This document shows, piece by piece, positions 15,170 to 19,287 of a stretch of 19,287 bases of DNA. Each line of letters starts with the position of its first letter. Position 1 is the first letter of the stretch. Source of the stretch: Verrucomicrobia bacterium UBA3750 (lineage in GTDB: Bacteria; Verrucomicrobiota; Kiritimatiellia; RFP12; UBA1067); assembly GCA_002371755.1 (NCBI GenBank), contig DFGM01000105.1, positions 1-19,287 of the forward strand, read 5' to 3'. Below the pieces are notes generated by a model. That model searched no databases, was not told the DNA's origin, and saw nothing but the letters and a program-made list of their open reading frames with translations. The position numbers and the translations under genes were made by a program.

Positions 15170-15954
15170 ACAAGCTCCTTTGCCGCGAATACCGGCCCGT
15201 CGATGCAGCAGCGCGCGTTGCCGCTTGTCGTTTTCTGGATGCAGGCGTAGCACGCGCCTACGCCGCATATCATGTGGCGATCCATCGAAATCCAGCCGTC
15301 CGTGCCGGATTCAAGCGCACGGTCTGCCACCGCTTTGAGCATGCCGTCCGGGCCGCACGCATACAGCGTAAAAGGTTCGTTTTCGGCCTTGAGGGCGGCG
15401 ATGCGCCTGTCTAGCGGCACGGTGACGAACCCTTTGTCGCCATCCGAACCGTCGTTTGTGGCCACGGCCACCGGGACTCCGAGCGCGGCAAAGTCGTTGC
15501 GGGCGAGGATGTCCGCCTTCGTCCTGCCGCCGACGAAAAGCTCCGGCGAGGGCGGCACTCCGCCCTTGAGTGCCATAATCTTTTTGGCGAGGAAGTATAG
15601 CGGCGCCACTCCATACCCTCCGCCTGCCATCAGCGGCACGCCGGTGCATTCAAGCGGGAAGCCTTTGCCGAGCGGACCTTCCATAAAGAGTTCTTCTCCG
15701 GGCTTGACGGCGTTCAATGCGGCGGTTCCGCGCCCGACGCGTTTGTAAAGAAGTCTCACCGTTCCCGTCTCTGCGTCTGCATCGAATATCGAGAAGGGCC
15801 GCCTCAGCGCACTTGCCTCCAGTGCCGGCACCTTCACATGCACGAACTGCCCGGGCATTGCGGCCGATGCGATTTGCGGCGAATAAAGAGCGAGCAGACG
15901 GTAGCCTTCGCCTCTGTCCGCGTGCTCGATGACTTTTGATTTTTCGTCCAGCAT
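15163..15954 (-). CDS. pyrK: Dihydroorotate dehydrogenase electron transfer subunit
   Basis: The 263-residue iron-sulphur flavoprotein passes electrons from PyrD FMN through FAD and a [2Fe-2S] cluster to NAD. The N-terminal FAD domain shows PGQFVHVKV and ALRRPFSIFDAD. The nucleotide-binding half shows PLMAGGGYGVAPLYFLAKK and YACGPDGMLKAV. The C-terminal cluster motif is HMICGVGACYACIQK with a further CC before IDGPVF, giving the four expected Cys ligands. The start ATG at 15954 is eight bases after the yihY stop. The open frame extends far upstream into yihY, so this start is chosen by homology. The AGGAG ahead of it overlaps the yihY stop. Confidence 0.94.
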   Translation of the reverse strand: MLDEKSKVIEHADRGEGYRLLALYSPQIASAAMPGQFVHVKVPALEASALRRPFSIFDADAETGTVRLLYKRVGRGTAALNAVKPGEELFMEGPLGKGFPLECTGVPLMAGGGYGVAPLYFLAKKIMALKGGVPPSPELFVGGRTKADILARNDFAALGVPVAVATNDGSDGDKGFVTVPLDRRIAALKAENEPFTLYACGPDGMLKAVADRALESGTDGWISMDRHMICGVGACYACIQKTTSGNARCCIDGPVFAAKELVW

Positions 15955-15962
15955 CTTTTTAT

Positions 15963-16931
15963 TCACTCTCCTTTCTCTTCTTTTTCGAACGGCTCGATCT
16001 TGCTGAATGCATATGTCATATTCGCCCCGAGAAGCACAATCTGCCAGCTCATGTAGAGCCAGGCGAGCACGATCGGCAGAAACGCCAGCGACCCGTACAA
16101 GGCAGAGGATTTCGCCACCCCTACCTGCGCCACCGCGCATATCTTCATCCAGCCGCCGAAAAGAAGCGCCGTCAGGAATCCTCCCCGCCACGCATCCTTG
16201 AAGTCCACTTTGCAATTCGGCAGCGCAGAGAAGAGAAACGCAAAGTCCAACGACGCGAACACGAGCGAGAGCGTCATTCCGAATATCCACGAGTCGAGAA
16301 ACCATATGAGACCCTGCGACACCCATTCCGTGAGCCATGTCGCCCCAAGAGTCGAGACAATGATGTTTTTCGCTATGTTCAGTATCGGCACGGACATCGC
16401 AAGCGCGCCTATCACGGGAAGTATCACCACTACTGAAAGATATATCCACGCCCTGTGCCACAATGGGCGCGGCTTTGGCACTTCCCATATTTCGTTGAAA
16501 CTTACCTCCACCATGCCTATCGAGGAAATGACAGTCCAAAGGAGGAATGCAAAGCCTATCCAGCCGAGCGTGCCCACATCGAATTTGTCGATGCGCTCGA
16601 AAAGCGCGTTTGAAATCTCTCGTGCCTGGGCGCCCAGTTCGCGCGCCACCTGTTTTTTCGCTTCAAGCGTCGTTTCATCCGGCGCAGTGACCGCAGCCAA
16701 AGTATCTTCCTGTCCGGATTCGATGTTTGTTATCATGCCGTCTATCATGCGGTTCACGTGGTTGCGCACAAGGTCGTCCACATGGCACGTTTTTGCAGCC
16801 AGGAGGAGGATGCAAAGGATTGGCACGAGGGCGAGCATGGAAAAGTAGGTGAGACCGGCCGCGTGCATCGAGCAGTGGTTGCTGGTGAAGCTTTTCACGG
16901 TTATAGTCGCCCATTTTGCAAACTTTTTCAT
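15963..16931 (-). CDS. YihY/BrkB-family inner-membrane protein
   Basis: The 322-residue protein is of the YihY/virulence-factor BrkB family (once misnamed RNase BN). It has about six membrane helices. The N-terminal conserved block is NHCSMHAAGLTYFSMLALVPI. Later helices hold GWIGFAFLLWTVISSIGMVEVSFNEIW and the C-terminal LAFLPIVLAWLYMSWQIVLLGANMTYAF. A soluble loop follows the first helix (about 50-125). The start ATG at 16931 is preceded by AGGAAAGGAAT, which settles it against a longer frame. The family function is uncertain (a transporter or envelope role has been proposed). It heads the minus-strand run yihY-pyrK-pyrD-kinase-regulator, an unusual partner for pyrimidine genes. Confidence 0.9.
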   Translation of the reverse strand: MKKFAKWATITVKSFTSNHCSMHAAGLTYFSMLALVPILCILLLAAKTCHVDDLVRNHVNRMIDGMITNIESGQEDTLAAVTAPDETTLEAKKQVARELGAQAREISNALFERIDKFDVGTLGWIGFAFLLWTVISSIGMVEVSFNEIWEVPKPRPLWHRAWIYLSVVVILPVIGALAMSVPILNIAKNIIVSTLGATWLTEWVSQGLIWFLDSWIFGMTLSLVFASLDFAFLFSALPNCKVDFKDAWRGGFLTALLFGGWMKICAVAQVGVAKSSALYGSLAFLPIVLAWLYMSWQIVLLGANMTYAFSKIEPFEKEEKGE

Positions 16932-16978
16932 ATTCCTTTCCTCAGTTGCGGCACATCCGGCTTTCAGCCGGTGTTGCC

Positions 16979-17018
16979 TCGATTGCAATCGATTGCTCTC
17001 GACTGCACTCGTCACTCT
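16979..17018. repeat. Imperfect 10-bp tandem repeats in the yihY leader
   Basis: The units TCGATTGCAA, TCGATTGCTC, TCGACTGCAC and the decayed TCGTCACTCT follow one another without a gap. The first two also form the palindromes GATTGCAATC and GCAATCGATTGC. A 5-bp hairpin CCGGC/GCCGG (16957-16971) lies between the repeats and the yihY start. A 10-bp period means the units would sit on one face of the helix. Role unknown. Confidence 0.55.
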
Positions 17019-17042
17019 CCTTCACCCTCTCTCCGACCCTCC

Positions 17043-17058
17043 ATTAGACGGGTCTAAT
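17043..17058. promoter_or_regulatory. Perfect palindrome upstream of the yihY-pyrKD operon
   Basis: ATTAGAC and GTCTAAT are perfect inverted repeats separated by two bases. The core TTAG-N6-CTAA is shared with the site upstream of the ferredoxin, and its half-site TTAGAC with the feo dyad. It lies about 112 bases before the yihY start, just past the ferredoxin terminator. On the minus strand TCTAAT within it could act as a -10, but no good -35 is present. A repressor or activator site is likely. Confidence 0.5.
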
Positions 17059-17070
17059 TTATCCGAGCCA

Positions 17071-17100
17071 GAAAAAGCCTTGGCTTGCGGCCAAGGCTTT
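17071..17100 (-). terminator. Intrinsic terminator of the ferredoxin gene
   Basis: AAAGCCTTGG (17074-17083) and CCAAGGCTTT (17091-17100) form a perfect 10-bp stem with a 7-base loop. On the minus strand it is followed by further T residues (AAAAA at 17072-17076 on the plus strand). It lies 11 bases after the ferredoxin stop and should separate this transcript from yihY. Confidence 0.88.
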
Positions 17101-17111
17101 CTTTGGCGTAC

Positions 17112-17282
17112 TCAGCCGGCCGTGATGGCTTCGTTGGGGCACTGGGCGGCGCAAGCACCGCAATCCACGCACTTATCCGCGTCGATGGAATAGGCGGTTC
17201 CTTCCGAAATCGCTTCGGCGGGGCATGCATCCTTGCAGCAGCCGCACGCTACGCACTTTTCAGCATCAATCTTGTGTGCCAT
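17112..17282 (-). CDS. 2[4Fe-4S] ferredoxin
   Basis: This 56-residue bacterial-type ferredoxin is shorter than common ORF cut-offs. Two cluster motifs follow the C-x2-C-x2-C-x3-C-P rule: Cys10, 13, 16 and 20, then Cys38, 41, 44 and 48. An additional Cys15 sits inside the first motif. The two halves are pseudo-repeats (IDAEKCVACG and IDADKCVDCG). It is a low-potential electron carrier for oxidoreductases of anaerobic metabolism, such as 2-oxoacid:ferredoxin oxidoreductases or hydrogenases. A strong AAAGGAGG ribosome site stands shortly before the ATG. Own promoter and terminator mark it as a highly expressed single-gene unit. Confidence 0.95.
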   Translation of the reverse strand: MAHKIDAEKCVACGCCKDACPAEAISEGTAYSIDADKCVDCGACAAQCPNEAITAG

Positions 17283-17333
17283 TTTGTTCCTCCTTTGTTA
17301 GCAACTTGTGCTTTATTTGTTGTGACGCTGGGT

Positions 17334-17362
17334 ATTATAGCATATATTCGTCGGCATTGCAA
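17334..17362 (-). promoter_or_regulatory. Strong extended -10 promoter of the ferredoxin
   Basis: Read on the minus strand, TTGCAA (17362-17357) and a perfect TATAAT (17339-17334) are separated by 17 bases, with TGC directly before the -10 (extended -10). Transcription should begin near 17327, giving a leader of about 45 bases with an ideal ribosome site. Confidence 0.85.
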
Positions 17363-17364
17363 GG

Positions 17365-17382
17365 ATTTAGGCTTGTCTAATC
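17365..17382. promoter_or_regulatory. TTAG-N6-CTAA dyad just upstream of the ferredoxin -35
   Basis: On the plus strand TTAGGC (17367-17372) and GTCTAA (17375-17380) are near-perfect inverted half-sites. On the minus strand the element reads ATTAGAC, then two bases, then GCCTAAAT. It ends two bases before the -35, the usual place for an activator. It matches the palindrome at 17043-17058 at about 12 of 17 positions. Confidence 0.5.
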
Positions 17383-17413
17383 GAAGGCGGAATGAGGCAG
17401 TCCCGCAGCTGCA

Positions 17414-18481
17414 TCACGAAGAATAGTGGATGGTGAGCATCTTGAGCGCGTCCAGGAAACGGACAGGCCAAAGACGCGAGGGCAGCTCTGCCTCGAGGGG
17501 GGATTGGATGAACTCGGGAAGCTCCGGGAGAAAATCAAGCCCTGTGAGCTTTTCCAGCTCGTCAATCGATATAAGACCGCGCGTGGGCCATTCGCCCCAC
17601 TCTACATCTTGCGGATATATGACAGCCATCGCCCTCACATCCATGCCTTCCTGTGCAACTATGACCTGATAGAATGCATCGGGTATGTCTATCCCCGTGC
17701 CGTAGATCGTATTGCCGGAGGAAGAAGGTATGGCGCCCACAATCACCCAAAGCTCGCCGTAACGGGCGGTCCAGAGGTCGGCTATTCTGCGTTCGAGTTC
17801 CCTCCAGACGCCGCGGTTGAGTGCGGGAGTCTGCGGGGAGATGTTGGATGTGAGGAACGACTTTTTCTGGGCCTTGACGCCGAAGCGCGTGACAATGGCG
17901 TAGTTCGGCGCCATGTGGCCGCGGTCGTAGTTCGAGCCTGAGTAGCTGCCGGGAAGGGGACTTTCCGGCACAAATTTGTCTTTGAAGAAGTTCGGCCGCT
18001 TCGAATTGGGGAATGCCGCATCCTGAGGAACGTGGTATGCCACCCAGAGGGGATGGCGAAGGGAAGGGGACCAGCCTATCCAGAACTCGCCCTTGCTCAC
18101 GATTCTTACATCGTCCGGCGCCGGTTCTCCAGTGCGCACCGGCGCGCCTGCGAAGAGAACTTCGCCTTTCGGTGCTTCGGTATCGTATTCATAGACGGCA
18201 TCATGGCCCGTAAGCCCCAGGGCGTCGGTAAAGTCGCCCACCGGATTGCCTATAAGAAGGAGAGGTGCGGTGATGGCATCCGGCCAGAGTTCGCTTTTTT
18301 GCTGGAGCCACTTGCGCGAATGATGCACATACCAATCGCCGGCTATCGCCCAGAGCAGAACGAAAGCGGCAAAGGCAAGCGAAGTCCTGAGCGACATGCG
18401 CCTCGAACCGCGCGAGCCTTTGCCCCTGCTTTTGCGTCCTTTTGCCAGAGCGCGCGCCTTCAGCTGTCGCTTTGCGGCCAC
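17414..18481 (-). CDS. Membrane-anchored DNA/RNA non-specific endonuclease (NUC1 family)
   Basis: The 355-residue protein has a very basic N terminus, then one membrane helix (about residues 32-48, SLAFAAFVLLWAIAGDW) and an outward-facing nuclease domain. The beta-beta-alpha-metal signature YDRGHMAPNYAI, with the catalytic His in DRGH, lies about two thirds of the way through the gene. The Asn in the following TSNISPQ segment is the expected metal ligand. Such enzymes degrade DNA and RNA without sequence preference, often for nutrient salvage or as effectors. The start here is a GTG at 18481, five bases after the zinc-ribbon stop. An ATG at 18397, immediately before the membrane helix, is an equally good choice. 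No immunity protein is evident beside it. Confidence 0.88.
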   Translation of the reverse strand: MAAKRQLKARALAKGRKSRGKGSRGSRRMSLRTSLAFAAFVLLWAIAGDWYVHHSRKWLQQKSELWPDAITAPLLLIGNPVGDFTDALGLTGHDAVYEYDTEAPKGEVLFAGAPVRTGEPAPDDVRIVSKGEFWIGWSPSLRHPLWVAYHVPQDAAFPNSKRPNFFKDKFVPESPLPGSYSGSNYDRGHMAPNYAIVTRFGVKAQKKSFLTSNISPQTPALNRGVWRELERRIADLWTARYGELWVIVGAIPSSSGNTIYGTGIDIPDAFYQVIVAQEGMDVRAMAVIYPQDVEWGEWPTRGLISIDELEKLTGLDFLPELPEFIQSPLEAELPSRLWPVRFLDALKMLTIHYSS

Positions 18482-18486
18482 GCGCC

Positions 18487-18744
18487 TCAGAAGTCTCCGA
18501 GTTCTATGCGGATGGTGCGACCCTTGAGGGCTTGCGACTTCGCACTGGAACCGTCGCCTTGCCCATGGCGGACGATGCCGTCCGCGCCAAGCCCAGAAGC
18601 GGCTTCTGCCGCCTCAGGCTTCGGGATGGTGATGCCGGCGCCGCAGGCCGGGCAATCGGTGCGCTCGCCGATCATATCGGGAGTCACTTCAAGTTCGGAG
18701 TGGCAGTTGGGGCACAGGAAGGAGAAGAAGCCGTCTTCTGTCAT
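18487..18744 (-). CDS. Small zinc-ribbon protein
   Basis: The 85-residue protein opens with a zinc ribbon: Cys11-Pro-Asn-Cys14, then Cys31-Pro-Ala-Cys34-Gly. The pattern FLCPNCHSELEV then GERTDCPACGAGITIP is common as a stand-alone or fused module in PVC-group bacteria. The remainder (about 42-85) is low in complexity, rich in Ala, Gly and Ser, and ends in a short strand-like TIRIELGDF. No enzyme domain is seen. It lies three bases after nagB and five before the nuclease, so all three are probably one transcript. A metal-binding or protein-contact role is an inference. Confidence 0.8.
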   Translation of the reverse strand: MTEDGFFSFLCPNCHSELEVTPDMIGERTDCPACGAGITIPKPEAAEAASGLGADGIVRHGQGDGSSAKSQALKGRTIRIELGDF

Positions 18745-18747
18745 GGT

Positions 18748-19287
18748 TCAATCCTGAAGTTTCGTCGTACTGCGCCAAGCGTAGTACTTCTTGAGTTTGA
18801 GTTTGGAGGCGGCTTCCTCATCGCAGAAAACCCATGTGTCGTTGTGCATCTGGAGCGCCGAGGCGGTGCAGAACTGGCTTACGCCGCCTTCGACCATCCC
18901 CTTTACGGCATCGGCCTTGCCCTTGCCGAACGCGAGGAGGATAATCTTCTTCGCTTCGCAAATGGTGCCGACTCCCATGGAGAGTGCGCGGGTGGGCACT
19001 TCATCCTCTTTGCCCTTGAAGAACAGACGCGCGTTGTCCTTGATGGTGGAAGGCGTGAGATACACTACGCTCGTGCGGCTTGCCAGGGAGGTTCCGGGCT
19101 CGTTGAACGCGATATGGCCGTCAGAGCCGATGCCGAGCACCTGGATGTCGATGCCGCCGGCTTTCTTGATTTCGCGCTCGTACTTCGCGCATTCCTTTGC
19201 CGGATCCTTCGCCATGCCGTTGAGGACGTGGGTGTTGGAGAGCTTGATGTCGATCTTCTTGAAGAGGTTCTCGTTCATGAAGTAGCG
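18748..19287 (-). CDS. nagB: Glucosamine-6-phosphate deaminase, 5' end cut by the window
   Basis: The C-terminal 179 residues are present. The frame runs open to the window edge (Arg-Tyr-Phe before the first visible Met), so the 5' part, about 85-90 residues by comparison with the 266-residue E. coli enzyme, lies outside. The enzyme converts glucosamine-6-phosphate to fructose-6-phosphate and ammonia in amino-sugar use. The active-site segment LGIGSDGHIAFNEPGTS holds the family Asp, His and Glu. It continues with an R-T-x-VVYLTPSTIKDN segment and the ALSMGVGTI motif. The Met at 19278 is internal (family motif YFMNENLF), not the start. It leads the zinc-ribbon and nuclease genes. Confidence 0.94.
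   Translation of the reverse strand, partial: RYFMNENLFKKIDIKLSNTHVLNGMAKDPAKECAKYEREIKKAGGIDIQVLGIGSDGHIAFNEPGTSLASRTSVVYLTPSTIKDNARLFFKGKEDEVPTRALSMGVGTICEAKKIILLAFGKGKADAVKGMVEGGVSQFCTASALQMHNDTWVFCDEEAASKLKLKKYYAWRSTTKLQD

Noticed and set aside
15163..16539. A long pyrK open frame extending into yihY
   Set aside because: Only the part from 15954 matches PyrK. The upstream part is a shadow of the yihY membrane protein.
16783..16797. A sigma-54-like promoter, TGGCACGTTTTTGCA
   Set aside because: The spacing between the GG and GC doublets is nine bases, and sigma-54 promoters require ten. It also lies inside yihY on the opposite strand with no gene suitably placed downstream.

Overview
The window is a dense, GC-rich (roughly 58-60% by eye) bacterial chromosome segment. 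It carries about 21 protein genes and no tRNA, rRNA, insertion sequence, CRISPR array or phage gene that I can see. The gene content points to a Gram-negative anaerobe: Feo ferrous-iron uptake with a FeoB-associated Cys-rich peptide, an 8-Fe ferredoxin, NAD-linked (class 1B) dihydroorotate dehydrogenase, an arylacetate-CoA ligase with its ACT-domain partner, lipoproteins, and a sigma-54-type response regulator. The style (small lipoproteins of unknown family, stand-alone CPxC zinc ribbons, tight ATGA overlaps) would suit the PVC/Verrucomicrobiota-Kiritimatiellota-Lentisphaerota group. That placement is an inference with no marker gene behind it.

Left part, plus strand (about 125-8386): a run of 11 genes with gaps of at most 32 bases, many joined by 4-5 base stop/start overlaps. 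In order they are two paralogous lipoproteins, a HisC-family aminotransferase, a PaaK-type arylacetate-CoA ligase, a tandem-ACT protein, RNase III, a YeaD-like hexose-6-phosphate mutarotase, endonuclease IV, pantothenate synthetase, FolD and a small protein of unknown function. A promoter with a perfect -10 lies so close to the first start codon that the mRNA may be leaderless. A strong hairpin without a T tract follows the last gene. The aminotransferase-ligase-ACT trio is physically coupled and could handle aromatic amino acids or aryl acids rather than, or as well as, histidine.

Middle, plus strand (8388-11691): a ferrous-iron uptake operon feoA-feoA-feoB plus a 47-residue Cys-rich membrane peptide, closed by a textbook intrinsic terminator. 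Its upstream region holds a perfect 8-bp inverted repeat around the likely promoter. FeoB carries an unusual acidic insertion of about 90 residues between its first and second membrane segments.

Right part, minus strand (11765-16931): yihY, pyrK, pyrD, a soluble PAS-type histidine kinase and an NtrC/AtoC-type response regulator, closely packed and probably one operon. Next, also on the minus strand, is a 56-residue 2[4Fe-4S] ferredoxin with its own strong promoter and terminator. Last come a membrane-anchored NUC1-family nuclease, a zinc-ribbon protein and nagB, which is cut by the window edge.

The most interesting unlisted signal is a shared half-site, TTAGAC or TTAGRC. It occurs as dyads in front of feo, in front of yihY-pyrKD and just upstream of the ferredoxin -35. 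This suggests one local regulon linking iron uptake to iron-sulphur/redox proteins.
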